From an uncultured Acidobacteriota bacterium (lineage in GTDB: Bacteria; Acidobacteriota; Thermoanaerobaculia; Gp7-AA8): a DNA stretch of 9,635 nucleotides. Location of the stretch: assembly GCA_946887105.1 (NCBI GenBank), contig CAMPKJ010000188.1, positions 1 through 9,635 on the forward strand. Direction: 5' to 3'. The notes under the pieces were generated by a model. The model was given only the letters and a program-made list of their open reading frames with translations, searched no databases and had not been told where the DNA came from. How positions within the stretch are numbered: the stretch's first letter is position 1; every line of letters starts with the position of its first letter. The position numbers and the translations under genes are program-made. Below, one piece after another: positions 1 through 5,974 of the stretch.

Positions 1-1
1 G

Positions 2-376
2 GGTGGCTCGTTCAAGCTGGCGCGCGTCGGCGGCACCGTGCTAGCGCGCACCTCCGGCGGCGGCATCCGTGTGGAGGATGCGATGGGCAGCGTCGACGCG
101 TCGACCTCCGGCGGCTCGATCACCGCGCGCCTCTCGCGTCAACCCCAAGGCGACTCGCGCCTTTCGACGTCCGGCGGCAGCGTGACCGTGAACATCGCCG
201 GCGGCGTGAACCTCGAGCTCGACGCCCGCTCGAGCGGCGGCGGCGTGAGCTCGGACGTGCCCATCCTCGTGCAAGGCTCCCAGGACGACAACGCCCTCCG
301 CGGCCGCATCGGCAACGGCGGCCCGAAGCTGACGCTGCGAAGCTCGGGCGGCGGGATTCGGGTGCGGGGACTGTGA
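2..376 (+). CDS. DUF4097-type adhesin-like beta-helix protein, C-terminal part
   Basis: This is the last 124 codons of a gene that begins before the window; the frame is open from base 2 to the TGA at 374-376. The visible part is a regular series of Gly/Ser-rich turns about 20 residues apart: SGGGIRV, TSGGSITA, TSGGSVTV, SSGGGVSS and a final SSGGGIRV. The segment ends on a hydrophobic strand just before the stop. This pattern is typical of the DUF4097 family, whose members are thought to fold as a right-handed beta-helix and are usually secreted or membrane-anchored; their biochemical role is not established. The N-terminus, where a signal peptide or membrane anchor would sit, is outside the window. 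The gene converges on icd, and only the repeat hairpin at 380-463 lies between their stop codons. The family call is fairly safe; the function is unknown. Confidence 0.8.
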   Translation, partial: GGSFKLARVGGTVLARTSGGGIRVEDAMGSVDASTSGGSITARLSRQPQGDSRLSTSGGSVTVNIAGGVNLELDARSSGGGVSSDVPILVQGSQDDNALRGRIGNGGPKLTLRSSGGGIRVRGL

Positions 377-379
377 GCT

Positions 380-463
380 GTTGTCGGTTGTCAGTTGTCG
401 GTTGTCTGTGCCGCTTCGCCTGGGCGAGAAGTCACAGACAACTGAGAACCGACAACCGACAAC
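380..463. repeat. Hairpin A: inverted repeat with arms of tandem 7-mers between convergent genes
   Basis: The left arm (380-410) is four tandem copies of a heptamer GTTGTCN plus GTG. The right arm (433-463) is its reverse complement, matching at 28 of 31 positions. The 22-nt centre contains a second short stem (CTTCGCC against GGCGAGAAG, with a 2-nt bulge). The left arm starts 3 nt after the stop of the DUF4097 gene, and the right arm ends 1 nt before the icd stop (465-467), so the element fills the whole convergent intergenic space. There is no T-run after the stem in either direction. A bidirectional transcription end or mRNA 3' stabiliser is the likeliest role; this is inference. It has the same architecture as the elements at 1721, 3732 and 7493 but a different unit sequence. 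Confidence 0.85.
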
Positions 464-464
464 A

Positions 465-1700
465 TTAAATGTTTTCCACGATGTACTTCGCGAACTCGCT
501 CGTCTTCACCTTCGTCGCGCCGGCCATCTGACGTTCCAGGTCGTACGTCACCTTCTTCTGCTGGATGGTTTTGGCCATGCCGCGTTCGATGCCGTCGGCG
601 GCTTCGAACCAATGCAAGTGGCGGAGCATCATCACGCCGCTCAGGATCAGCGAGCCGGGATTGATCACGTCGAGGCCGGCGTATTTCGGCGCGGTGCCGT
701 GCGTGGCTTCGAAGATGGCCACTTCATCCGACTCGTTCGAGCCGGGTGCGATGCCCAATCCGCCCACCTGCGCGGCCAATGCGTCGGAGATGTAGTCGCC
801 ATTGAGGTTGGTCGTGGCGATCACCGAATACTCCTCGGGGCGCAGGAGGACCTGCTGGAACATCGAGTCGGCGATGCGGTCCTTGATCACGATCTTCCCG
901 TCCGGCGCCTTCCCGGAAACCTCCGCCTCGGGGATGGTGATCTCGCCGAACTCCTCCCGCGCCAGCTGGTAGCCCCAGTCTTTGAAGGCCCCTTCGGTGA
1001 ACTTCATGATGTTGCCCTTGTGCACGAGCGTGACCGAGTTGCGCTTCGCCGCGATCGCGTATTCGATGGCCTTGCGCACCAGACGCTTGGAGCCGAACTC
1101 GGAGATCGGCTTGATGCCGATGGCGGAGTTCTCGCGGATCTTGCTGGTGGTGCGGCGCTCCATCGAGTTCAGGAACGCGATGACCTGATTGGAGAGCTCC
1201 GACCCCGCCGGCCATTCGATGCCCGCGTACACATCCTCGGTGTTCTCGCGGAAGATGACCATGTCCACCTTCTGCGGCTCTTTGACCGGCGAAGGAACGC
1301 CTTCGAAGTAGCGCACCGGGCGCACGCACGCGTAGAGATCGAGCACCTGGCGCAGCGTGACGTTGAGCGAGCGAATCCCGCCGCCGACCGGCGTCGAAAG
1401 CGGCCCCTTGATCGACACGCGATAGTGCGCGAGATGATCGAGCGTTTCCTGCGGCAGGTATTCGCCGAACTGCGCGAACGCCTTCTCGCCCGCGAACACC
1501 TCGTGCCAGTGAATCTTCCGCTTGCCGCCGTAGACCTTCTCGACGGCGCCGTCGATGGCGTGACGCGTGGCGCGCCAGATGTCGGGCCCGGTGCCATCGC
1601 CTTCGATGTACGGAATGATCGGATCATCGGGAACGACGAGGCGGTTGTTCTCGTAGCCGATGCGGGTGCCGGAGGTTGCGTGCGCGATGCGATCTGCCAT
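465..1700 (-). CDS. icd: Isocitrate dehydrogenase (NADP+)
   Basis: The 411-residue protein is close to the usual length of the E. coli-type enzyme. It oxidatively decarboxylates isocitrate to 2-oxoglutarate in the TCA cycle, in the cytoplasm, with NADP+ and Mg2+ or Mn2+. Visible signatures: isocitrate-binding [13 protein letters not shown] (107-119, with Ser111 equivalent to the E. coli phospho-serine 113), Arg127, FREN with Arg151, Tyr158, Lys228, metal-site aspartates Asp278, Asp302 and Asp306, and the coenzyme loop HGTAPKY (334-340). Lys339, Tyr340, Tyr386 and Arg390 match the NADP-specifying residues. The ATG at 1700 is preferred to a TTG 12 codons upstream because that extension is read from the repeat hairpin and lacks family sequence. 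A TAGAGT box ends 8 nt before the ATG. No icd kinase/phosphatase gene (aceK) is in the window, so control at Ser111 is only possible. Confidence 0.97.
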   Translation of the reverse strand: MADRIAHATSGTRIGYENNRLVVPDDPIIPYIEGDGTGPDIWRATRHAIDGAVEKVYGGKRKIHWHEVFAGEKAFAQFGEYLPQETLDHLAHYRVSIKGPLSTPVGGGIRSLNVTLRQVLDLYACVRPVRYFEGVPSPVKEPQKVDMVIFRENTEDVYAGIEWPAGSELSNQVIAFLNSMERRTTSKIRENSAIGIKPISEFGSKRLVRKAIEYAIAAKRNSVTLVHKGNIMKFTEGAFKDWGYQLAREEFGEITIPEAEVSGKAPDGKIVIKDRIADSMFQQVLLRPEEYSVIATTNLNGDYISDALAAQVGGLGIAPGSNESDEVAIFEATHGTAPKYAGLDVINPGSLILSGVMMLRHLHWFEAADGIERGMAKTIQQKKVTYDLERQMAGATKVKTSEFAKYIVENI

Positions 1701-1708
1701 GGGCGCGC

Positions 1709-1714
1709 ACTCTA
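1709..1714 (-). promoter_or_regulatory. -10 box (TAGAGT) of icd, leaderless type
   Basis: TAGAGT on the minus strand ends 8 nt before the icd ATG at 1700, so transcription would begin at or next to the start codon. No Shine-Dalgarno sequence or convincing -35 hexamer is visible. It sits between repeat hairpin B1 and the gene. The same spacing recurs at six other genes in the window, which is the main support. Confidence 0.55.
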
Positions 1715-1720
1715 GCGAAA

Positions 1721-1812
1721 AGTCTCGAAGTCGCAAAGTCTCAGAGTGTCAAAGGAAAGGCCGCGGCTGCGCGACCCTTCGCGACTTCGAGACTCTGCGA
1801 CTTTGCGACTTT
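1721..1812. repeat. Hairpin B1: inverted repeat with arms of tandem 8-mers, 3' end of nfo
   Basis: On the plus strand the left arm (1721-1752) is four octamers of the form AGTCTCGA, AGTCGCAA, AGTCTCAG and AGTGTCAA. The right arm (1779-1812) is the inverted set, with units reading AGTCGCAA or AGTCTCGA on the minus strand. The centre (about 1753-1778) is GC-rich with a small inner stem. The element begins inside the nfo reading frame and supplies its stop codon (1749-1751). Its other edge lies 6 nt from the icd -10 box. It shares its octamer with the element at 7493-7578. There is no T-run after the stem. A role as the nfo transcription end is inference. Confidence 0.82.
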
Positions 1813-2678
1813 CCAATCAGCGATCGCAGCACGCGCAGGTTCCGCAGATCCGACTCCGTCTCCAACGGCTTCGGCGTCTCGATGATCTTCGGGATGCGCG
1901 CGAACCGCGCGTCGTTGAGCAGGAGGCGGAACGGCTCCAGTCCGAGCTCGCCTTCGCCGATGTGCTGATGGCGGTCGACGCGCGATCCAAGCGGCTTTTT
2001 CGAGTCGTTCAGATGGAAGGCGCCGACATTGTCGAGACCACAGAACCGTTCCATCTCGGCGATGGTGCGCTCGTAGTGGTCGCGCGTGCGCAGGTCGTAG
2101 CCCGCGGCAAAAACGTGGCAGGTATCGAAGCAGATGCCGACGCGTTTCCGGTCGTCGACGCGCGCGATCATCTGGCCCAGTTCTTCGAACGTGCAGCCGA
2201 CGCACGTACCTTGCCCGGCCGCGGTCTCGAGCAACGTCACCACGCGATGATTCGGAATCGCGGCGTGCACCTGATCGAGCGAGCGCGCGATCTGATCGAT
2301 GCCCGCGTTCGCGCCTGCGCCGAGGTGCGCGCCCGGATGCAGCACGACCGCATGGATGCCGAGACGTTCGGCGCGATCGAGCTCGTCGATCAGCGCCGCG
2401 ATCGACTTGCGATGCACCACTTCGTTCGTCGACGCGAGGTTGATCAGATACGACGCGTGCGTCAGCAGCGGCCCGACCGTGCGCTGCGCAGCGAATGCCG
2501 CGCAGTCCTCATCGGTGAGCTCCTTTCCCTTCCACTGATTCCCGTTCTTCGCGAACAGCGCCGCGGAGGAGGCACCGATCGCAGCGGCGCGCTCGAAGAT
2601 GTTCGAGAGCCCGCCCCTGGTCGAGAGATGTGCACCGATGAGGTCGCCGGGAGCGTTGGGGAAGGCGAAGCGGGACAT
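1749..2678 (-). CDS. nfo: Deoxyribonuclease IV (AP endonuclease, Nfo family) with repeat-encoded tail
   Basis: The protein cleaves DNA 5' to abasic sites and removes blocked 3' ends in base-excision repair; the fold is a TIM barrel with three zinc ions. All nine zinc ligands of the E. coli enzyme can be located: His74 (THASYLIN), His114 (LHPGAH), Glu151 (LLETAAGQG), Asp185 and His188 (FDTCH), His222 (FHLNDSK), Asp235 and His237 (DRHQH), and Glu267 (IETPK). The family fold ends near residue 289 (RSLIG). The last 20 residues (KSQSRRVSKS...) are pure translation of hairpin B1, which also supplies the TGA, so the tail is probably not part of the catalytic domain. The start at 2678 lies 18 nt after the stop of the upstream SH3/TonB gene on the same strand, suggesting co-transcription. 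No clear Shine-Dalgarno sequence is seen. Confidence 0.95.
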   Translation of the reverse strand: MSRFAFPNAPGDLIGAHLSTRGGLSNIFERAAAIGASSAALFAKNGNQWKGKELTDEDCAAFAAQRTVGPLLTHASYLINLASTNEVVHRKSIAALIDELDRAERLGIHAVVLHPGAHLGAGANAGIDQIARSLDQVHAAIPNHRVVTLLETAAGQGTCVGCTFEELGQMIARVDDRKRVGICFDTCHVFAAGYDLRTRDHYERTIAEMERFCGLDNVGAFHLNDSKKPLGSRVDRHQHIGEGELGLEPFRLLLNDARFARIPKIIETPKPLETESDLRNLRVLRSLIGKSQSRRVSKSRRVAQPRPFL

Positions 2679-2696
2679 GAGGGCGTGAGAACACGC

Positions 2697-3719
2697 TCAC
2701 TGCAATCTGAAATTCACCGTCACCGTGTAATACACATCGATCGGCTCGCCGCGATACGTGGCCGGGCGGAAGCGCCAGCGATTGACGGCGCGGCGCGCTT
2801 CCTCGCCGAGGCCGTAGGGCAGGTCCTTGATGATCTCGAGATTGTCGATCGTGCCGTCGCGGCGGACGATGCCGCGGATGACCACCGGCCCCTGCACGCC
2901 CGCGCTGCGCGCCGCGGCGGGATAGCGCGGGATGGCGCGATCGATCTCCTCCGGCTGCGTTCCGCCCGCGGGCACGGCGCTGTAGACGCCCGTGGTGCGC
3001 TCGATCGGCTCCGGCTGCGTGTCCGGCAGGGGCTCAGGAATCGGCGGCGGCTCGACCGCGGTGTCCGCCGTTGCCGGAGTGGCGCCCGGCTGCGTTCCGG
3101 CCGTATCGGTCCGCTGCACGCCGCCGTCCGCGCGCTGCTGCACTTCCAATTGATGCGTGCCCGACGCGCTGATGTCGATCGCATCGACGTCCACGTACGC
3201 GATGCCGTTGCCCTGCTGGACGGCGAAGAAATCGTGATCGCGCGTGTACACCGTGACCGCGGTTCCTTCCGCGAGCGTGCCCACCATCGGATAGAAGATC
3301 CCCGGTCCGGCGTAAAGCGACGCGCGCTCCGACACCTCGCCCTTCAGCGATGGCAACCGGCGAATGGCCTCGTAGCGCTTCAGGCGGCGTTCCTGTTCCG
3401 AGGTCCGCTCGAGATTCGCGCGCTCGGCCCAGCCGGTCAGCTCATCGCCGGTCTGCACGCGCACCCACGCGCCGCGATCTTCGAGGAGCGTCAGGCGCTC
3501 GCCGCTCGTGGCCGTGGCGACCACGGGCGCGCGCGCGTTCGGCTCCGTGCGTACGCGGATGCGCACCGGCAGCACCGTCAGCGTCTCCAGCGTCTTCTCT
3601 TCCGCGCGCGGCTTCTTGCCCGACTTCAGCACGATCATGCCGAGGAGCGCGAAGAAGAGGATCGCGAGCGCGATCACCACCAGGAGACCGCGGCTGTGAC
3701 GGGTTTGCGGGTCGGCCAT
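2697..3719 (-). CDS. Membrane-anchored protein with two SH3-like domains and a TonB C-terminal domain
   Basis: The 340-residue protein has a short basic N-terminus, one transmembrane helix (about 11-32), two bacterial SH3-like domains (about 47-104 and 125-183, each with a RVRTEP- or SLYAGPG-type start and a GWAER- or AYVDV-type end), a Pro/Thr-rich linker (about 205-240) and a TonB C-terminal domain (about 262-340: PRYPAAARSAG, GTIDNLEI, RWRFRPA, VTVNF). TonB domains pass energy from the inner membrane to outer-membrane receptors; SH3-like domains often bind peptidoglycan. Spanning the periplasm from an inner-membrane anchor is therefore the likely topology, although no ExbB, ExbD or receptor gene is nearby. 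The ATG at 3719 is chosen because the 32-residue upstream extension is translated repeat hairpin C. A TACTGT box ends 9 nt before this ATG. nfo follows after 18 nt. Confidence 0.85.
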   Translation of the reverse strand: MADPQTRHSRGLLVVIALAILFFALLGMIVLKSGKKPRAEEKTLETLTVLPVRIRVRTEPNARAPVVATATSGERLTLLEDRGAWVRVQTGDELTGWAERANLERTSEQERRLKRYEAIRRLPSLKGEVSERASLYAGPGIFYPMVGTLAEGTAVTVYTRDHDFFAVQQGNGIAYVDVDAIDISASGTHQLEVQQRADGGVQRTDTAGTQPGATPATADTAVEPPPIPEPLPDTQPEPIERTTGVYSAVPAGGTQPEEIDRAIPRYPAAARSAGVQGPVVIRGIVRRDGTIDNLEIIKDLPYGLGEEARRAVNRWRFRPATYRGEPIDVYYTVTVNFRLQ

Positions 3720-3728
3720 TGTGTGAAG

Positions 3729-3734
3729 ACAGTA
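3729..3734 (-). promoter_or_regulatory. -10 box (TACTGT) of the SH3/TonB gene, leaderless type
   Basis: TACTGT on the minus strand ends 9 nt before the ATG at 3719. Its first three bases lie in the outermost unit of repeat hairpin C, so the repeat edge and the promoter overlap. No Shine-Dalgarno sequence is seen. It is supported mainly by the matching arrangement at the other transcription-unit heads. Confidence 0.45.
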
Positions 3735-3828
3735 CCTCGGAGTTCCTCGGTTCCTCGGAGTTCCTCGGAGAGAACCGCGTGACCTGCCGAGGAACTCCGA
3801 GGAACTCCGAGGCACGCCGAGGAACTAC
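3732..3828. repeat. Hairpin C: inverted repeat with arms of tandem 10-mers, 3' end of argF
   Basis: The left arm (3732-3769) has units GTACCTCGGA, GTTCCTCG, GTTCCTCGGA and GTTCCTCGGA. The right arm (3784-3828), read on the opposite strand, has GTTCCTCGGC, GTGCCTCGGA, GTTCCTCGGA and GTTCCTCGGC. The central part is about 14 nt. The TAG stop of argF (3825-3827) lies at the outer edge of the right arm, and the promoter of the next gene abuts the left arm. The element occupies nearly the whole intergenic space between these two co-directional genes. There is no T-run after the stem. Its position suggests it ends the argF transcript; this is inference. Confidence 0.85.
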
Positions 3829-4745
3829 CTCATGAGGTACGCCATGATCGCCTTCTGCACGTGCAAACGGTTCTCCGCCTCGTCGTAGATCACCGACTGC
3901 GGTCCGTCGATGACCTCCGCCGCGACCTCTTCGCCGCGGTGCGCCGGGAGACAGTGCAGGAAGATGGCCTCCTTCTTTGCCTTGGCCATCATCGCCGCGT
4001 CCACCATCCAGCCGGCGAAATCGCGCTGGCGTTTCTGCGCTTCCTCTTCCTGTCCCATCGATGCCCAGACGTCCGTCTCGACGATGTCCGCATCGCGCAG
4101 CGCCTCGTCGACCGACGTCGTGACGGTGAGCTTCGTACCCGCCTGGCGCGCATCGGCGGTCGCCTGCGCGACGACATTCGGATCCGGTGCGTAGGCCGCC
4201 GGCGTGGCCACCACGATGTCCATCCCCACCTTCGGCGCGCCGTACATCAGCGAATGAGCCATGTTGTTGCCGTCGCCGATCCAGGCGATCTTGCGGCCCT
4301 TCAGCTCGCCGCCGAACTTTTCCCACGCCGTGAAGTAGTCCGCCATGATCTGGCACGGGTGCGAGAGATCGGTCAGTCCGTTGATGACCGGCACGCTGGC
4401 GTGCTCCGCGAGATCGGTCACGGTCTTGTGCGCGAACGTGCGCGCCATGATGCCGTTCACGTAGCGCGACAACACCTTCGCGGTGTCGGTGATCGGCTCG
4501 CCGCGGCCGAGTTGGATGTCGCGGGAGGAGAGGAACAGCGCGTGGCCGCCCATCTGGAACATCCCCACTTCGAAGGAGACGCGCGTGCGCGTCGATGATT
4601 TCTCGAAGATCATCGCCAGCGTCTGCCCCTGCAGCACGCCGCGAAATTTCTCCGGCGCCGCCTTCATGTCCCGGGCAAGCTCGAAGAGCTCCGCCACCTC
4701 GGCTGCCGTGTAGTCGTGAAGTTCGATGAAGTCTTTGTGTCGCAT
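3825..4745 (-). CDS. argF: Ornithine carbamoyltransferase
   Basis: The 306-residue protein makes citrulline from ornithine and carbamoyl phosphate in arginine biosynthesis; it is cytoplasmic and normally trimeric. The carbamoyl-phosphate site is SSTRTR (50-55). HPCQ (129-132), the DVWASMG ornithine loop (225-231) and HCLPAHRGEEV (264-274, catalytic Cys265) are all intact. The SMG loop and HCLP motif fit ornithine rather than aspartate or acetylornithine as substrate. No other arginine gene is beside it. The TAG stop lies inside the edge of repeat hairpin C, and the natural end (AYLMR) looks normal for the family. The start ATG at 4745 has a TAGAAT box 9 nt upstream and no Shine-Dalgarno sequence. 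It is transcribed divergently from the 150-residue gene at 4786, with 40 nt between the two start codons. Confidence 0.97.
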   Translation of the reverse strand: MRHKDFIELHDYTAAEVAELFELARDMKAAPEKFRGVLQGQTLAMIFEKSSTRTRVSFEVGMFQMGGHALFLSSRDIQLGRGEPITDTAKVLSRYVNGIMARTFAHKTVTDLAEHASVPVINGLTDLSHPCQIMADYFTAWEKFGGELKGRKIAWIGDGNNMAHSLMYGAPKVGMDIVVATPAAYAPDPNVVAQATADARQAGTKLTVTTSVDEALRDADIVETDVWASMGQEEEAQKRQRDFAGWMVDAAMMAKAKKEAIFLHCLPAHRGEEVAAEVIDGPQSVIYDEAENRLHVQKAIMAYLMR

Positions 4746-4754
4746 GGCGCGCAG

Positions 4755-4760
4755 ATTCTA
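4755..4760 (-). promoter_or_regulatory. -10 box (TAGAAT) of argF, leaderless type
   Basis: TAGAAT on the minus strand ends 9 nt before the argF ATG at 4745. The divergent box TAAACT for the plus-strand gene starts 11 nt away (4772), so the two polymerase sites overlap. No ARG-box-like operator was recognised in the 40-nt gap. Confidence 0.55.
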
Positions 4761-4771
4761 CTGAACGAACG

Positions 4772-4777
4772 TAAACT
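4772..4777 (+). promoter_or_regulatory. -10 box (TAAACT) of the 150-residue gene, leaderless type
   Basis: TAAACT ends 8 nt before the ATG at 4786. No Shine-Dalgarno sequence precedes the start. It is a weaker match than the neighbouring TAGAAT, but the spacing is the same as at the other transcription-unit heads. Confidence 0.4.
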
Positions 4778-4785
4778 TCCGTCTC

Positions 4786-5238
4786 ATGGCGTATCAGGTA
4801 CCGATGATCGAGGTCGCCGTCACGGTGGCGATGGCCGGTCTCGATCCGGAGGAGCACTTCCTCTACCTCGCGCCGTTTTCGGATCGCCGCGACGGACCGG
4901 AAACGGTCGCCGACTACGTCAACGGGCGGCGCCGTTTCTTCCCCATGGTCGCGGGCGGCGTGCCGAAGATGATCAATCGCGATCAGGTCCTGTGGATGCG
5001 CTACGAGAAGCTGCCGTCGATCGTCGACCTCGAAGCGACCATCGTGGAGAAGCTGACCATTCTCGAGCTCGTGGATGGCGCGCGCATCGAAGGCGTCGTG
5101 CCGATCGACCGCCCGCGCGAGCAATCGCGGCTCTCGGATGTGCTCAACGATGCGCGCGAAGAGTTCCTGCGCATCGATGACTCCGAGGAGACGTACTACG
5201 TGAACAAGGCCTTCATCCGCCGCGTGATCCCGCGCTGA
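4786..5238 (+). CDS. Protein of unknown function with two similar halves
   Basis: I do not recognise this 150-residue protein. It has no signal peptide, membrane segment or catalytic motif that I can see and looks like a small soluble protein. The second part of each half is alike: residues about 39-72 (ETVADYVNGRRRFFPM... MINRDQVLWM) and 114-149 (SRLSDVLNDAREEFLRI... YVNKAFIRRV). Both read as acidic-hydrophobic start, (V/L)N, Phe, a short variable stretch, (I/V)N-basic and a hydrophobic end. This suggests an internal duplication of a small beta-rich module, perhaps for binding. Codon use looks like that of its neighbours. The start at 4786 is supported by a TAAACT box 8 nt upstream; an ATG six codons later (4804) is possible. 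Its last 26 nt overlap the end of the convergent metallo-hydrolase gene. It is surely a gene; function not assignable. Confidence 0.78.
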   Translation: MAYQVPMIEVAVTVAMAGLDPEEHFLYLAPFSDRRDGPETVADYVNGRRRFFPMVAGGVPKMINRDQVLWMRYEKLPSIVDLEATIVEKLTILELVDGARIEGVVPIDRPREQSRLSDVLNDAREEFLRIDDSEETYYVNKAFIRRVIPR

Positions 5239-5962
5239 CGCCTTCCTCGCGCAACTTGATGAGGTGCGCCGCGATCTGAGTCTCCGCCGCGCCATGCAGC
5301 CGCGGGTCGAGCTCGGGATAGATGCGCGCGCGCATTTCCTGGGCCGTCTTCGCTCCCGCCGCGATGGCGTCCAGCACCTGCCGCTCGCGTTCGACACGAT
5401 GGGCGATGTACTGGTCGATCAGCGCCACCGCATCGTCGCGCACCGGCCCGTGCGCCGGATAGATGCGCCGCGGTTGCAGCGCTCGCAACGTCGCGAGCGA
5501 CCGCAGGTAATCGCCCATGTGGCCGTCGGGCGGAAAGATCGCGGTCGTGCCGAAGCCGAGGATCGTGTCGCCGGTGAAAAGCTCGCCGTCGGCGGTGAGA
5601 TAGCAGACGTGCTCGTTCGTATGGCCCGGCGTGGCGATGACGTCGATGCGCGTGCCGTCGATCGTCAGCGACTCGCCGCCTGCAACACGACGGTCGACTG
5701 CGACGTCATCGAGCACGTTGCGCGGCGCGATGATCTCGGCGCCGGTGACCCGCTTGAGCGGAATGGCCGCGGGCGCGTGATCGCCGTGGCGATGCGTGAT
5801 CAGGATGGTGCGCAGGTTCGGCATGGCCGCACGCAACGCATCGACGTGCGACTCGATCATCGGACCGGGATCGAGAATCGCGCTTTCGCCGATCAGATAC
5901 GTCTGCGTTCCGGTCAACGTGAACGGTCCGGGATTGGGTGCGGTGATGGCCGTGATCTTCAT
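5213..5962 (-). CDS. Metallo-beta-lactamase-fold hydrolase, LACTB2-like
   Basis: The 249-residue protein has the complete two-metal site of the superfamily: HRHGDH (57-62; His57, His59, Asp61, His62), His114 in PGHTNEH, Asp132 in FTGDTILG and His171 in YPAHGP. The C-terminal part after about 180 (AHRVERERQVLDAI... TAQEMRARIY... AAHLIKLREEG) looks like the winged-helix segment of LACTB2-type proteins, which are hydrolases of nucleic acid or thioester substrates; the substrate here is unknown. It is the last gene of the moaD operon. Its ATG is 10 nt past the Nudix stop codon, with GAGGA 7 nt upstream that overlaps that stop. Its final codons overlap the convergent 150-residue gene by 26 nt, and no repeat hairpin is present at this end. 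The superfamily call is certain; the subfamily is likely. Confidence 0.9.
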   Translation of the reverse strand: MKITAITAPNPGPFTLTGTQTYLIGESAILDPGPMIESHVDALRAAMPNLRTILITHRHGDHAPAAIPLKRVTGAEIIAPRNVLDDVAVDRRVAGGESLTIDGTRIDVIATPGHTNEHVCYLTADGELFTGDTILGFGTTAIFPPDGHMGDYLRSLATLRALQPRRIYPAHGPVRDDAVALIDQYIAHRVERERQVLDAIAAGAKTAQEMRARIYPELDPRLHGAAETQIAAHLIKLREEGVSAGSRGG

Positions 5963-5969
5963 CGCTTCA

Positions 5970-5974
5970 TCCTC
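5970..5974 (-). promoter_or_regulatory. Shine-Dalgarno (GAGGA) of the metallo-hydrolase gene
   Basis: GAGGA lies 7 nt before the ATG at 5962 and overlaps the TGA stop of the Nudix gene. It shows that internal genes of this operon use ordinary ribosome binding sites, in contrast to the first genes of transcription units. Confidence 0.7.

Noticed and set aside
381..1715. 444-codon open frame on the plus strand opposite icd
   Set aside because: It is a GC-rich antisense shadow of icd; the minus strand carries the complete enzyme with all active-site residues, and the plus-strand translation has no family features and begins in the hairpin.
1701..1736. Upstream TTG start giving icd 12 more residues
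   Set aside because: The added codons are read from the edge of hairpin B1 and would place the start upstream of the TAGAGT box; the ATG at 1700 matches the family's N-terminus better.
1746..3782. 678-codon open frame on the plus strand opposite nfo and the SH3/TonB gene
   Set aside because: It spans two well-supported minus-strand genes and both repeat hairpins; the translation is arginine/alanine-rich with no domain, which is typical of an antisense shadow.
3720..3815. Upstream start giving the SH3/TonB protein 32 more residues
   Set aside because: The extension is wholly translated repeat hairpin C and would precede the basic start and transmembrane helix expected at the N-terminus.
3442..5397. 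651-codon open frame on the minus strand across argF
   Set aside because: It runs in another frame through three real genes and hairpin C; the sequence is low-complexity and matches no family.
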